44,920 nt of DNA from an uncultured Clostridia bacterium (GTDB lineage Bacteria; Bacillota; Clostridia; Oscillospirales; Feifaniaceae). This document shows, one piece after another, positions 14,804-24,080 of the stretch. Position numbers and translations under genes: made by a program. The notes beneath the pieces are model-generated. The model worked only from the letters and a program-made list of their open reading frames with translations, made no database searches and had not been told where the DNA came from. The stretch is from assembly GCA_904420075.1 (NCBI GenBank), contig CAJFTX010000044.1:1-44920 (forward strand). The letters are read 5' to 3'. Position 1 is the first letter of the stretch, and every line of letters starts with the position of its first letter.

Positions 14804-16171
14804 ATGTTACAGAAAGATAACTGCAAAATCAGCAGTGAATTCATCAATAGCATATGTGAAACCTTTGAGGAAAATAACCGGATTGACCCCGATGTCTACA
14901 GCAACTTCTCGGTCAAGCGCGGCCTGCGCAACGCGGACGGCACCGGTGTGGTCGCCGGTGTCACTCTGATCGGAAATGTGCACGGTTATCTCATCAACGA
15001 GGGCGACGTCATGCCGATTCCGGGCGAGCTCATCTACCGCGGCATCGACATTAAAGACATCGTGAGCGCCAGCATCGATGAGAACCGCTTCGCTTTCGAA
15101 GAGGTGGCCTACCTGCTGCTCATCGGCAAACTGCCGACGCGGGAACAGCTCGCATCCTTCAAACAGCTGCTCGAGGATGCGCGTGAACTGCCCGAGCGCT
15201 TCACCGAGGACGTGCTGATCAACCAGCCGAGTTTCAACATCATGAACAAGCTGCAGCAGTCGATCCTCTCGCTCTACCCCTATGATCCGAACCCGGACGA
15301 CTGCTCGCTGCCGAACATCATGCGGCAATCACTCGAGCTGATCGCCCGTTTCCCCACTATTATAACACGGGCTTACCAGGTGAAGAAATACTACTATGAC
15401 AAGGTCAGTATGAACCTGCACTATCAGAAGCCCGGCCTCTCCACTGCGGAGAGTTTTCTCTACGCGATGCGGCCCGACCACCAGTACACGCCGCTCGAGG
15501 CGCGAATTCTCGACCTCGCACTGGTGCTGCACGCCGAGCACGGCGGCGGTAACAACTCCGCCTTCACCTGCCGGGTGCTCTCCTCCTCCGGGACCGACAC
15601 CTACTCGGCGATCTCCGCCGCGATCGGTTCGCTCAAGGGGCCGAAGCACGGCGGCGCGAATATCAAGGTGGACAATATGTTTGCCACTATCAAGGAGAAT
15701 GTCAAGGACTGGGAGGACGACGAGGAGATCGAGGCCTTCCTCGGCAAGCTGATCCGCAAGGAGGCCGGCGACGGCAGCGGCCTCATCTACGGCATGGGCC
15801 ACGCGATCTACACCATCAGCGATCCCCGCGCCGTCATGCTGCGGGATCACGCCGCGGCGCTCGCCAAGCAGAAGGGGATGGAGGCCGAGTTCAAGCTCCT
15901 GAATAAGATCGAGCAGCTCACCCCCGCCGCCTTCAAGAAGTACAAGGGCAGCAACAAGCAGATGTGCGCGAATGTCGATCTCTACTCGGGACTCATCTAC
16001 AAGATGCTTGAGATCCCGGAGGAACTCTACACCCCCCTCTTCGCGATGGCGCGTATTGCCGGTTGGTCGGCCCATCGGATCGAGGAGGTCATGACTGGCG
16101 GACGGATCATCCGACCGGCCTACAAGGCGGTCGCCAAACCCGGAAAATACATCCCGATCGACGAGCGGTAA
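14804..16171 (+). CDS. gltA: Citrate synthase (citrate/2-methylcitrate synthase family)
   Basis: 455 residues, slightly longer than the ~370-430 of common citrate synthases because of an N-terminal extension of about 50 residues. The catalytic residues are visible: His in LHAEHGGGNNSAF near 250, His in GPKHGGAN near 285, Asp in ISDPRA near 345, and Arg near VMLRDHAA. It condenses oxaloacetate with acetyl-CoA (or propionyl-CoA) in the cytosol. GAGGGG precedes the ATG. It stands alone with its own promoter and terminator, with no aconitase or isocitrate dehydrogenase beside it, so a biosynthetic role (2-oxoglutarate/glutamate supply) is likely. Methylcitrate synthase activity cannot be excluded. 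Confidence 0.93.
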   Translation: MLQKDNCKISSEFINSICETFEENNRIDPDVYSNFSVKRGLRNADGTGVVAGVTLIGNVHGYLINEGDVMPIPGELIYRGIDIKDIVSASIDENRFAFEEVAYLLLIGKLPTREQLASFKQLLEDARELPERFTEDVLINQPSFNIMNKLQQSILSLYPYDPNPDDCSLPNIMRQSLELIARFPTIITRAYQVKKYYYDKVSMNLHYQKPGLSTAESFLYAMRPDHQYTPLEARILDLALVLHAEHGGGNNSAFTCRVLSSSGTDTYSAISAAIGSLKGPKHGGANIKVDNMFATIKENVKDWEDDEEIEAFLGKLIRKEAGDGSGLIYGMGHAIYTISDPRAVMLRDHAAALAKQKGMEAEFKLLNKIEQLTPAAFKKYKGSNKQMCANVDLYSGLIYKMLEIPEELYTPLFAMARIAGWSAHRIEEVMTGGRIIRPAYKAVAKPGKYIPIDER

Positions 16172-16186
16172 AAAGAGATAAAAGAG

Positions 16187-16215
16187 GCCCGATATCCTGC
16201 GATATCGGGCTTTTT
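16187..16215 (+). terminator. Rho-independent terminator after citrate synthase
   Basis: Perfect 10-bp stem GCCCGATATC / GATATCGGGC with loop CTGC, then five T, 15 bp after the stop. Confidence 0.93.
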
Positions 16216-16239
16216 CATCCGCCTGAGAGGAGGCTTCGT

Positions 16240-16773
16240 ATGAGAGAGCTGATTTTATTCATCGCTATGAGTCTAGATGGCTATATCGCGGATCGCACAG
16301 GCGGCGTCGGCTGGCTCCCCGAACTTTCCCAGTGCGTCGAATGTCCAGATCCCTACACCGCGCTGACGCGAGAGATTGACACCGTCCTGCTCGGCTGGAA
16401 TACCTACCGTCAAATCCGCTCCGAACTCTCCCCCGACGTCTGGGTCTACCGGGACTTTACGAGCTATGTTTTTACCCGCCGCACCCCTCCGCCGGAGGCG
16501 CACATCCACTTCACCGGGGAGTCTCCCTGCACGCTCGCCGCGCGTCTGAAGCGCGCATCGGGAAAGGGTATCTGGGTCTGCGGCGGAGCGCAGCTCGCCC
16601 AGCAGCTGATGGCGGCGGATCTCATCGACCGCTATCACATCTCCGTCATCCCCACCCTTTTAGGAGACGGAATTCCTCTTTTCGGAAAACTGGAGCAGGA
16701 GCGCAAGCTGACTCTTCTCAAAGCTCAGACCTACTGTGGTATTACCGATCTTGTCTTTGCCCGCAGGCGCTGA
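16240..16773 (+). CDS. Dihydrofolate-reductase-like / RibD C-terminal domain reductase
   Basis: 177 residues from ATG 16240 (GAGAGGAGG 6 nt upstream). The N-terminus LILFIAMSLDGYIADRTGGV, the GWNTYRQI motif near 50 and IWVCGGAQLAQQLMAADLID near 110 are those of the YyaP/RibD_C dihydrofolate-reductase-fold family, which binds NADPH. This branch is usually annotated 'dihydrofolate reductase family protein'; true folate or pyrimidine reductase activity is not established and the canonical DHFR active-site acid is not evident. It sits right after the citrate synthase terminator, so its transcription depends on read-through or an unseen promoter. No clear terminator follows. Confidence 0.85.
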   Translation: MRELILFIAMSLDGYIADRTGGVGWLPELSQCVECPDPYTALTREIDTVLLGWNTYRQIRSELSPDVWVYRDFTSYVFTRRTPPPEAHIHFTGESPCTLAARLKRASGKGIWVCGGAQLAQQLMAADLIDRYHISVIPTLLGDGIPLFGKLEQERKLTLLKAQTYCGITDLVFARRR

Positions 16774-17207
16774 CAAACGGCGGCGTTTGCGAGAAGGAAC
16801 AGATCGCAAGGAGAGGCCGAACCTCACTTTGACGCTTCAACGGGCGTCAGCGGCATGGCTGCGCCGCATCTTCTCTCCGACAAACCCGATGTCTCTTAAT
16901 ATAATATCCCTTTTGATAAGCACCGCATCCTTCCGGCCTCCCTATCGTAGGCCTTTCCCCTTTTTTGCAAAGCTACAACCGGAACATCCGAACGAAAACG
17001 AGGAATCCATTCCCATAGCTAAAAGAGGAGCTCCCCAGGGCGATTGCCCCGGGGAGCTCCTCACTCTGTTTCGCACAGAGACGCTCCCGATTCCGCTCTA
17101 TAAGTGCCGCCCTTTACCTGACGCAAGTCTATACCGCGCGAATATGCGGCGCAGGTTTCAGCAGCGAAGCAGTAAGCCTGCCGTTTTCAAAGTTGCTGCG
17201 CAGTCTT
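16774..17207. other. 434-bp convergent intergenic region with hairpins
   Basis: No coding region recognised. It lies between two converging genes. Visible elements: a short palindrome CAAACG-GCGG-CGTTTG just after the reductase stop, an imperfect hairpin TGACGC/GCGTCA near 16831-16850, an AT-rich stretch near 16898-16920, the large terminator hairpin at 17025-17062 and a smaller CTCTGT/ACAGAG hairpin near 17066-17084. On the minus strand TTGCGT-N17-TTATAG precedes these two hairpins and could be a promoter for a short RNA (see findings). Confidence 0.5.
17021..17062 (-). terminator. Large terminator hairpin downstream of the dehydratase activase
   Basis: 12-bp perfect stem GAGGAGCTCCCC / GGGGAGCTCCTC extended by an inner GGGC/GCCC stem (one A-C mismatch) with a GATT loop. 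On the minus strand it is followed by TTTT. It lies ~145 bp beyond the activase stop. Confidence 0.75.
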
Positions 17208-20200
17208 TTATTTCCGCTCCGCCCCACAGCCGGCACAGGCGCACTCCGTCTCTTCGCTCTCGCCGCCACAGCCACAACTTCCTCCGCAGCCGCAGCCGGT
17301 CTCCGCAAGCTCCTGCCCGTCCAAAGTGCCGCCGGACACGACGGTGCGGTGCTCGCTCGCGGGCCGGTAGCTCCGCTTCAGCCCCTCGTTTTCAAAGGCT
17401 GTCGCGATCATCAGTTTGATCCGGTTGAGCTGATTGACCTGGCTCGCGCCTGGGTCGTAGTCCACCGCCACGATGTTGCTCTGCGGGTTGCGCCGCTTCA
17501 GCTCGCGCATCACACCCTTGCCGGTCACGTGGTTCGGCAGGCAGGCGAACGGCTGCATACAGATGATGTTGTTCACACCCTCCTCCATCAGCTCGAGCAT
17601 CTCACCTGTGAGGAACCAGCCCTCGCCGCAGATGTTGCCGGTGGAGATGATCTTCTCGGTTTTCTCCGCCAGCTCGAAGATGTCGCCCGGCACGCCGAAT
17701 TTGGTTCCCTTCAGCGCCTTCTTGAGCGGCCCGCGGAACCACTCGATCGCCTTGATCGCCGCGTTGTGCGCGAGTTTATTCTTCCAGCTGCCGGAGAGCA
17801 GCTTGTATTTCGCGTTGGCATTGTAGCAGAAGAAGAGGAAGAAGTCGATGAGATCGGGCATCACCGCCTCACCGCCCTCGCTCTCCACCACCTCGACGGC
17901 GTAGTTGTTCGCCACCGGGTGGAACTTGACGAGGATCTCGCCGACCAGCCCCACTCTGGGTTTGACCTCGTCGGTCACCGGCAGCGTGTCGAAGTCGTGC
18001 ACAAGCTCTCTGAGATTCTCCCGGAACTCGGAGAAGCTCGCTTTCTTCATCGCCCCGATGCAGCGCTCGTTCCACCGCTCATAGAGCGCGTTTGCGCTCC
18101 CCTTTTTCACCTCGTAGGGCCGCACCTTGTAGAGACAGCGCATCAGCGCGTCCCCGTAGACCAGCGCCATCAGCGCCCGCTTGATAAGCGGCCAGCTGAT
18201 CTTGAAGCCGGGGTTGCTCTCAAGTCCCGCAAAATTGAGTGAGATTACCGGCACATTCTCATATCCCGCCTCTTTGAGCGCCTTGCGGAGCATGCCGATG
18301 TAGTTGGTCGCGCGGCAGCCGCCGCCCGTCTGGGTGATCATCACCGAGGTGTTCTCGATGTCGTACTTCCCCGAATTGAGGGCGTGGAGAATCTGTCCGA
18401 TCACGATGATCGACGGATAGCAGGCGTCGTTGTTGACATACTTGAGCCCTTCGCTCACCGCCTCCTGGTTGGTCTCCTGCAGGATTTCAAGATTGTAGCC
18501 CGATTCGCGGAACGCGTGGGTCAGAATTCGGAAGTGAATTGGAGACATCTGCGGCGCCAGAATGGTGTGCCGCTTTCTCATCTCCTCGGTAAACTCCACC
18601 CTTGGCTTTCTCGGCACGATCTCGTGGAGCACCGGCTTGCCCTTGCGGTCACGCTCCTCGATGACCGAGATGAGCGACCGGATCCGAATTCTGGCGGCGC
18701 CCAGATTGTTGACCTCGTCAATCTTCAGCGTGGTGTAGATACGCGAAGCCGCCTCCAGGAGCTCCTGCACCTGGTCGGTCGTGATCGCGTCGAGCCCGCA
18801 GCCGAAGCTGTTGAGCTGTACAAGCTCCAGATACGGCGTCCGCCGCACAAGTTCCGCCGCCGCGTAAAGCCGGGTGTGGTAGGACCACTGGTCCACTACC
18901 CGCAGCGGCCGCTCGACCGGCGCCTTGTCGCAGACCGAGTCCTCTGTCAGCACCGCAAAGCCGTAACCCTCGATCATCTCGGGGATACCGTGGTTGATCT
19001 CCGGGTCGATGTGGTAGGGCCGGCCCGCGAGCACAATACCGTGTTTCCCCGTCTTTTCGAGGTAGTCGAGTGTCTCCTGCCCCTTTCTGCGGATGTCCGC
19101 CTTGAAGCGTGCGTCCTCCTCATAGGCGGCGCGCACCGCCTCTTTGATCTCCTCGTGCGAGCCGAAGTCCGACAGCTCCTCTGTGAGCCGTTTTACCAGC
19201 CGATGCTCGTCGTCAAGCGGCAGGAAGGGCGAAAGGAACCGCACCCCGTCGCCGTGCAGCTCGTCGATATTGGTGCGCAGCACCTCGGGATAGGTGCCGA
19301 CAATCGGACAGTTGTAGTGGTTGTTTCCGCCGAGTCCCTCGTCCATCTCATAGGGGATACAGGGGTAGAAGATGGTCTTAATCCCCCGCTCGAGCAGCGC
19401 CATGATGTGTCCGTGCGCGAGCTTCGCCGGATAGCAGACCGACTCGGAGGGCATCGTCTCGATGCCCTTGTTGTAAATCGCCTTCGACGAGGGCGGCGAG
19501 AGCACCACCCGGTAGCCGAGCTTGGTCCAGAAGGTGTGCCAGAAGGGGTAGTTCTCGTACATGCCGAGTACCCGCGGGATGCCGATCTCCCCCTTCGCTT
19601 TGTCCTTCGGAAGCGACTTGTAGCCGAACAGCCGCTTCCACTTGTACTGGAAGAGGTTCGGCATCGGCTCATGTTTTGTCTGCTCGCCCGCCCCCCGCTC
19701 GCACCGGTTGTTGGTCACAAAGCGGGAGCCGTCGTCAAAAGTCGTGATGGTGAGCAGGCAGTTGTTGCCGCACTTGCCGCACCGCTCGGTCCGCTTCTCG
19801 GCCGAGAAGTGGGAGAGCTTATCCGCGCTCAGCAGGGTCGAAACCCCGTCGCCGCAGCGCTCGGCCGCGATCAGCGCCGCGCCGTAGGCTCCCATGAGGC
19901 CCGCCTTGTCCGGACGCACCGCCTCTCTGCCCGAGACGAGCTCAAAGGCGCGCAGCACCGACTCGTTGAAAAAGGTACCGCCCTGCACCATGATCTTCTC
20001 GCCCATATCCTTCGGGTTTCTGATCTTGATGACCTTAAAGAGCGCATTCTTGATGACCGAGTAGGAGAGCCCCGCCGAGATGTCGGCGACCTCCGCCCCC
20101 TCCTTCTGCGCCTGCTTGACGCGCGAGTTCATAAACACCGTGCAGCGCGAGCCGAGCTCGACCGGATGTTTCGACTTCGTACCGAGCTCCGCAAACTGCG

Positions 20201-21605
20201 CGGGCGTCAGCCCGAGGGCGCTCGCGAAGGTCTCGATGAACGAGCCGCAGCCCGAGGAGCACGCCTCGTTTAACAGGATACTGTCGATCACCCCGTTTTT
20301 GATCCGCAGGCACTTCATATCCTGCCCGCCGATGTCGAGGATGAAGTCCACCCCCGGCAGCAGGCTCTGTGCCGCGCGGTAGTGGGCGATCGTCTCGATC
20401 TCTCCGATGTCGCAGTGCAGCGCCGCCTTGATGAGCTGCTCGCCGTAGCCGGTCGCCGCGCTCCCCGCCACGTAGCAGTCGTCCGGGAGATTTGCATAGA
20501 CATCCTTCAGTATCCCGACCACCGACTGCAGCGGGTTTCCGCCGTTACTGCCGTAGTGGGAGTAGAGAATCTCCCCCTTCTTGTTAATCACAGTACACTT
20601 GGTCGTGGTGCTTCCCGCGTCAAAGCCGATATAGACCGGTCCCCGGTGTGCTGAGAGCTCCGCCGTCGGCACCACGCACTTCGCATGCCGCTCACGGAAG
20701 GACTCGAGCTCCTCCTCGCTCTCAAAGAGGGCGGGCAGCCGCTCGACCTCGTGCACCTCCACCGAACTGAGGGTCGAAAGTCTTTCAATCAGCTCCTCAA
20801 AGGAGAGCGGCTCATTCTCCATGCCTGCGAACGCCGCGCCCATCGCGACAAACACTTGCCCGTCCTCCGGCACGATGATCTCATCCCCTGTGAGCCCGAG
20901 CGTCTCAATAAACCGCGCGCGCAGCTGCGGCAGAAAGTGGAGCGGCCCGCCGAGGAAGGCGACCTTGCCCCGGATCGGCTTGCCGCAGGCGAGCCCCGAG
21001 ATGGTCTGGTTGACCACCGACTGTAAAATGGAAGCCGCCACGTCGCTGCGCGCCGCACCGTCGTTTAAGAGCGGCTGGATGTCGCTCTTTGCGAACACGC
21101 CGCAGCGCGAGGCGATCGGGTAGATGGTCGTGGCCTTCTCCGCGAGCTTTCCCAGCCCGTCCACGTCGGTCGCGAGCAGGCTCGCCATCTGGTCGATGAA
21201 GGCGCCCGTACCGCCGGCACAGGTGCCGTTCATCCGCTGCTCCACCCCGCCGGTGAGGTAGGTAATTTTCGCGTCTTCGCCTCCGAGCTCGATGGCGACG
21301 TCGGTCTGCGGAATCAGCCGCTTGATCGCCTCCACCCCGGCCACAACCTCCTGAATAAACGGGATGTCGAGCCATGTCGCGACATTGATTCCGCCGGACC
21401 CGGTCACCATCAGGGTGAGCCGGTCCTCCGAAAAGAGCTTCGCCGTCTCCTCGAGCACCTCCGCAATCGTCTTTTTTACATCGGAGTAGTGCCGCTGATA
21501 CTTCTTGTGGCAGAGTGTCCCTTTCTCGTCCAGTACCGCCACCTTTACCGTTGTTGATCCCACGTCCAGTCCGACGTGATACAGCTTCTCGTACAAAATA
21601 GTCAC
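17208..21605 (-). CDS. Giant 2-hydroxyacyl-CoA dehydratase activase-related protein (BadF/BcrA ATPases plus DUF2229)
   Basis: 1465 residues. Two ASKHA ATPase domains in tandem (~8-290 with [42 protein letters not shown]; ~325-600 with [42 protein letters not shown]). Next a DUF2229 module (~660-900, [19 protein letters not shown]), then a dehydratase-D-component-like part. The C-terminal tail has [11 protein letters not shown] and CACAGCG. ATPases of this family use an Fe-S cluster to push an electron into 2-hydroxyacyl-CoA dehydratases; the fused giant form is common in clostridia but uncharacterised. The start is GTG 21605, overlapping the GNAT stop (GTGA); TTG 21596 has a better-spaced AGGTGA. 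No dehydratase subunits lie nearby. Confidence 0.9.
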   Translation of the reverse strand: MTILYEKLYHVGLDVGSTTVKVAVLDEKGTLCHKKYQRHYSDVKKTIAEVLEETAKLFSEDRLTLMVTGSGGINVATWLDIPFIQEVVAGVEAIKRLIPQTDVAIELGGEDAKITYLTGGVEQRMNGTCAGGTGAFIDQMASLLATDVDGLGKLAEKATTIYPIASRCGVFAKSDIQPLLNDGAARSDVAASILQSVVNQTISGLACGKPIRGKVAFLGGPLHFLPQLRARFIETLGLTGDEIIVPEDGQVFVAMGAAFAGMENEPLSFEELIERLSTLSSVEVHEVERLPALFESEEELESFRERHAKCVVPTAELSAHRGPVYIGFDAGSTTTKCTVINKKGEILYSHYGSNGGNPLQSVVGILKDVYANLPDDCYVAGSAATGYGEQLIKAALHCDIGEIETIAHYRAAQSLLPGVDFILDIGGQDMKCLRIKNGVIDSILLNEACSSGCGSFIETFASALGLTPAQFAELGTKSKHPVELGSRCTVFMNSRVKQAQKEGAEVADISAGLSYSVIKNALFKVIKIRNPKDMGEKIMVQGGTFFNESVLRAFELVSGREAVRPDKAGLMGAYGAALIAAERCGDGVSTLLSADKLSHFSAEKRTERCGKCGNNCLLTITTFDDGSRFVTNNRCERGAGEQTKHEPMPNLFQYKWKRLFGYKSLPKDKAKGEIGIPRVLGMYENYPFWHTFWTKLGYRVVLSPPSSKAIYNKGIETMPSESVCYPAKLAHGHIMALLERGIKTIFYPCIPYEMDEGLGGNNHYNCPIVGTYPEVLRTNIDELHGDGVRFLSPFLPLDDEHRLVKRLTEELSDFGSHEEIKEAVRAAYEEDARFKADIRRKGQETLDYLEKTGKHGIVLAGRPYHIDPEINHGIPEMIEGYGFAVLTEDSVCDKAPVERPLRVVDQWSYHTRLYAAAELVRRTPYLELVQLNSFGCGLDAITTDQVQELLEAASRIYTTLKIDEVNNLGAARIRIRSLISVIEERDRKGKPVLHEIVPRKPRVEFTEEMRKRHTILAPQMSPIHFRILTHAFRESGYNLEILQETNQEAVSEGLKYVNNDACYPSIIVIGQILHALNSGKYDIENTSVMITQTGGGCRATNYIGMLRKALKEAGYENVPVISLNFAGLESNPGFKISWPLIKRALMALVYGDALMRCLYKVRPYEVKKGSANALYERWNERCIGAMKKASFSEFRENLRELVHDFDTLPVTDEVKPRVGLVGEILVKFHPVANNYAVEVVESEGGEAVMPDLIDFFLFFCYNANAKYKLLSGSWKNKLAHNAAIKAIEWFRGPLKKALKGTKFGVPGDIFELAEKTEKIISTGNICGEGWFLTGEMLELMEEGVNNIICMQPFACLPNHVTGKGVMRELKRRNPQSNIVAVDYDPGASQVNQLNRIKLMIATAFENEGLKRSYRPASEHRTVVSGGTLDGQELAETGCGCGGSCGCGGESEETECACAGCGAERK

Positions 21606-22114
21606 CTCGTCAAGTCCGCGCCCCGCGCGATCTGTCTCTCCATAATATCGTCATCCATCACAAAGCCGCCGCCGATCTCGGCGCACTGCTCTCTCGTCTT
21701 CTCAAATCCCATCCTCCGGTAGGCCGCGATCGATCCGCTGTTCTCACGGTTGACCGTCAGCCAAATCCGGCCCTTCCCGGTCTCCCGCTCGATCTCCTCG
21801 AGCGCCATGCGCGCAAGCCCCTGCCTCCGCGCGGCGCGGCGGACATAGAGTTTGCTCAAAAACGCTCCCTCCTCATCCGGACGCCACCCGAAGTAGCCCA
21901 CCGGTTCGCCGTCCACCTCAAAGAGACTGTAGCGATAGTTCTCGCGTTCAATCTGTTCCCGGATGGCCGTCTCGCTCTGGAACATTTTCAGCATATAGGT
22001 GATCTGCTCCTCCGAGAGGAGCGTTCTGTAGTGTTCCCGCCAGATCTCTTCTGCGAGCACAGCGCAGCGCGCAATCTCCTCGGATGTCTCCACAGGCACC
22101 AGTCGTACTTCCAT
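21602..22114 (-). CDS. GNAT-family N-acetyltransferase
   Basis: 170 residues. The acetyl-CoA-binding motif A is visible as [21 protein letters not shown] near 93-113 (R-x-x-G-x-A), motif B as [16 protein letters not shown] near 130-147. It transfers an acetyl group from acetyl-CoA to an amine; the acceptor (amino acid, polyamine, antibiotic or protein N-terminus) is not predictable. ATG 22114 with GGGAGAG upstream. Its stop overlaps the start of the giant activase, so the two are co-translated, and it carries the promoter for both. No functional link to the activase is known to me. Confidence 0.9.
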   Translation of the reverse strand: MEVRLVPVETSEEIARCAVLAEEIWREHYRTLLSEEQITYMLKMFQSETAIREQIERENYRYSLFEVDGEPVGYFGWRPDEEGAFLSKLYVRRAARRQGLARMALEEIERETGKGRIWLTVNRENSGSIAAYRRMGFEKTREQCAEIGGGFVMDDDIMERQIARGADLTR

Positions 22115-22148
22115 AAACTCTCCCGCTTCCTTCCAAACTTATCTTTAT

Positions 22149-22177
22149 ATTTTATAAACATCTGAAAACAAAGTCAA
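22149..22177 (-). promoter_or_regulatory. Vegetative promoter of the GNAT-activase operon
   Basis: Minus strand TTGACT (22177-22172), 17-nt spacer, TAAAAT (22154-22149), ~34 nt before the ATG at 22114. Confidence 0.75.
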
Positions 22178-22219
22178 CAGAAAAGCGAGTTACTCAAAAA
22201 TTTCAAGCCGCACCTGAAA

Positions 22220-22248
22220 TTGACTTTCCCGCAAAACTGTGCCAAACT
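22220..22248 (+). promoter_or_regulatory. Possible promoter of the lyxose isomerase gene
   Basis: TTGACT (22220-22225), 17-nt spacer, CAAACT (22243-22248). The -35 is good, the -10 matches only three of six positions, about 30 nt before the ATG at 22279. Confidence 0.4.
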
Positions 22249-22278
22249 GAAAAAAACAGCGAAAGGAAGGCGCACCCT

Positions 22279-22965
22279 ATGAAACGCTCCCAGATCAACC
22301 GGATTATCGAGGACGCCATAGACTTTGCCGGACGTCACCGCTTCCCACTCCCGCCCTTCGCCACCTTCACTCCGGAGCGCTGGGCCGGACTCGGCCATGA
22401 GTACGATGAAATCCGAGACAACAAGCTCGGCTGGGACATTACCGACTTCGGCAGCGGCGACTTTCTGCGCGAGGGACTTGTGATGTGCACCCTGCGCAGC
22501 GGCGCCTGCCGGAAGAGCCCCGCCTATTTCAAGCGCTACTCCGAGAAGTTGATGATTGTCCGCGAGGGGCAGCTCACTCCGCTGCACATGCACCACGAGT
22601 ACATCGAGGATATCATCAACCGCGGCGGCGGCGAGCTCTGCGTTCAGCTCTACAACGCCTCTCCCGAGGGCGAGCGGCAGGAGACTCCGGTGCGCATTTC
22701 CACCGATGGCAGAAACTATCTCGCCCCCGCCGGGACAATTCTCACCCTCGCCCCCGGCGAGAGCATCTCCTTCGACCGGCACACCTATCACTGTTTCTGG
22801 GGAAAGGAGGGTACCGGCGACATATTGCTCTGTGAGATCGCAATGTCCACCCCCATCCCGGACGACAGCATCTTCTTCGAGCCGAAGCGCCGCTTTCCCC
22901 CGGTCACCGAGGATGAGCCCGCGCGCTTCCTGCTCTCGTCCGAGTACCCGGCGGCCCGTCCCTAA
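22279..22965 (+). CDS. D-lyxose ketol-isomerase (cupin-type sugar isomerase)
   Basis: 228 residues, the family's normal length. The cupin metal site is complete: His103, His105 and Glu110 in LTPLHMHHEYIEDI and His171 in FDRHTYHCFW. Upstream, GLGHEYDEIRDNKLGWDITDFG (residues ~37-58) is also characteristic. These Mn/Co-dependent enzymes interconvert D-lyxose and D-xylulose, and also D-mannose and D-fructose. There is no kinase, transporter or regulator gene next to it, so it appears as an isolated single-gene unit. GGAAGG precedes the ATG and a terminator follows the stop. Confidence 0.92.
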   Translation: MKRSQINRIIEDAIDFAGRHRFPLPPFATFTPERWAGLGHEYDEIRDNKLGWDITDFGSGDFLREGLVMCTLRSGACRKSPAYFKRYSEKLMIVREGQLTPLHMHHEYIEDIINRGGGELCVQLYNASPEGERQETPVRISTDGRNYLAPAGTILTLAPGESISFDRHTYHCFWGKEGTGDILLCEIAMSTPIPDDSIFFEPKRRFPPVTEDEPARFLLSSEYPAARP

Positions 22966-23259
22966 GAGAAGACGACCGGGTCGTCTCCGCTTCCTCCCCC
23001 GCCTTCTGGCGGGGGCTTTTTCTCTACGGCTCCGGGCGTTGCCGCATTTTAGAAACAAAGCGGAGACGTTCCGCCCCGGCGTCGCCCTCATCGCGCGCTT
23101 CACCTTTCCGGCGCCCGTTTTTACTCCCAAACGCCCGCCCCACCCGCTTACAGAGACGAGCAGAGCCCCGGAGTTCAGACAGCCCGCCCAATCTGCGGGG
23201 ACTGTCTTTCAAAAGAAAGGCGCTGTCCCGCCTCTCCTCAAATCCCGGCAGACATTTCT
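22966..23259. other. Convergent intergenic region with terminator and nested hairpins
   Basis: 294 bp between converging lyxose isomerase and flavodoxin genes. It holds an AGACGAC/GTCGTCT hairpin near 22972-22988, the terminator at 22996-23021 and, at 23178-23229, two overlapping inverted repeats that compete for the same GGGAC segment. No coding sequence recognised. Confidence 0.5.
22996..23021 (+). terminator. Rho-independent terminator after lyxose isomerase
   Basis: 8-bp stem CCCCCGCC / GGCGGGGG with loop TTCT, then CTTTTT, ~30 bp after the stop. Confidence 0.9.
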
Positions 23260-24018
23260 TCAGAGGAAAAACTCGTTTTCCCGCCGCACCCCGAGGAAAG
23301 GCGTAAGCTTCTGCCGGAGACGCTCCCGCATCTCCCGCGGCAGCGCCCGCGCCTGCACCGGGCAGCGCGCCACACAGCGCATACAGCCGATACACCGCTC
23401 CCGGTCGGTCCTCTCCGGCCGTCCGGGGTCAATCGCCCCCACCGGGCACTCCCCGGCGCACTTTCCGCACCGCACACAGCGCCCATCCGCCTCCGGCACT
23501 TCGGGCGACGGCGTCCACTGGCGGTAGGGCCGGTTTCCCGGCACAGCGCAGGGGCTGTCGTCCCCCCGCATGAGCTTTTCCTGCACCCGCGTGGCAAATG
23601 CTGTGAGCTCCATACAGTCGTCCCCGTCCGGTCTCCCCGCGGCGAGCTCGGGCAGAATTGAGTGCTGCGCCACCACAGCTGCGGCCGCGGTCACCTGAAA
23701 TCCCCGTTCCTCCAACAGGTCGGAGAGTTCGAGCAGCGCGTCCTCATAGGCCCTGCCGCCGTAGACTGCGAGGGCGACGGCGCGTGTCCGCTCTCCGCTC
23801 AACCGCCGGAGCCGTCCCGCCGCCACTCCGGGGATCCGGCCGCCAAACACCGGCACCGCCACAACCGCAAGCTCCGTCTCCAGCCGGCGCTCCTCCCCCT
23901 CACGGGCGGAGAGGTCCAGCTCCTCCACCGGCGCACCAAACGCTCGCGCGGTCGCGAGCGCCGCCGCGCGCGTCCCTCCGGTCGGGCTGAAATATGCCGC
24001 AACAATTTTCTCCCACAT
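23260..24018 (-). CDS. Flavodoxin-like plus 2[4Fe-4S] ferredoxin electron-transfer protein (EFR1-type)
   Basis: 252 residues. The N-terminal half has a flavodoxin fold: YFSPTGGTR at residues 9-17 is the FMN-phosphate loop, and the PVFGGRIPG and AVYGGRAYEDAL segments contact the flavin in this family. The C-terminal half (~178-235) has two CxxCxxCxxxCP clusters, CVRCGKCAGECP and CIGCMRCVARCP, each for one [4Fe-4S]. Such fusions shuttle electrons in the anaerobe cytosol; partners are unknown. ATG 24018 with AAGGAGAG upstream. It follows purL on the same strand but a hairpin terminator separates them. Confidence 0.9.
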   Translation of the reverse strand: MWEKIVAAYFSPTGGTRAAALATARAFGAPVEELDLSAREGEERRLETELAVVAVPVFGGRIPGVAAGRLRRLSGERTRAVALAVYGGRAYEDALLELSDLLEERGFQVTAAAAVVAQHSILPELAAGRPDGDDCMELTAFATRVQEKLMRGDDSPCAVPGNRPYRQWTPSPEVPEADGRCVRCGKCAGECPVGAIDPGRPERTDRERCIGCMRCVARCPVQARALPREMRERLRQKLTPFLGVRRENEFFL

Positions 24019-24033
24019 CGTCTCTCTCCTTTT

Positions 24034-24073
24034 AAAAGAGCGAGTCTGACAGTTCTGTCAGACCCGCTTTTTT
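24034..24073 (-). terminator. Terminator between purL and the flavodoxin gene
   Basis: 12-bp stem GCGAGTCTGACA / TGTCAGACCCGC (one mismatch) with loop GTTC; T-rich on both sides (TCTTTT on the minus strand, TTTTTT on the plus), so probably bidirectional. Confidence 0.85.
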
Positions 24074-24080
24074 CTGATGC

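Noticed and set aside
18384-20273. 629-codon open frame on the + strand opposite the dehydratase activase
   Set aside because: Shadow frame with low-complexity, Arg/Leu/Val-rich translation. The minus-strand frame carries unmistakable ATPase motifs.
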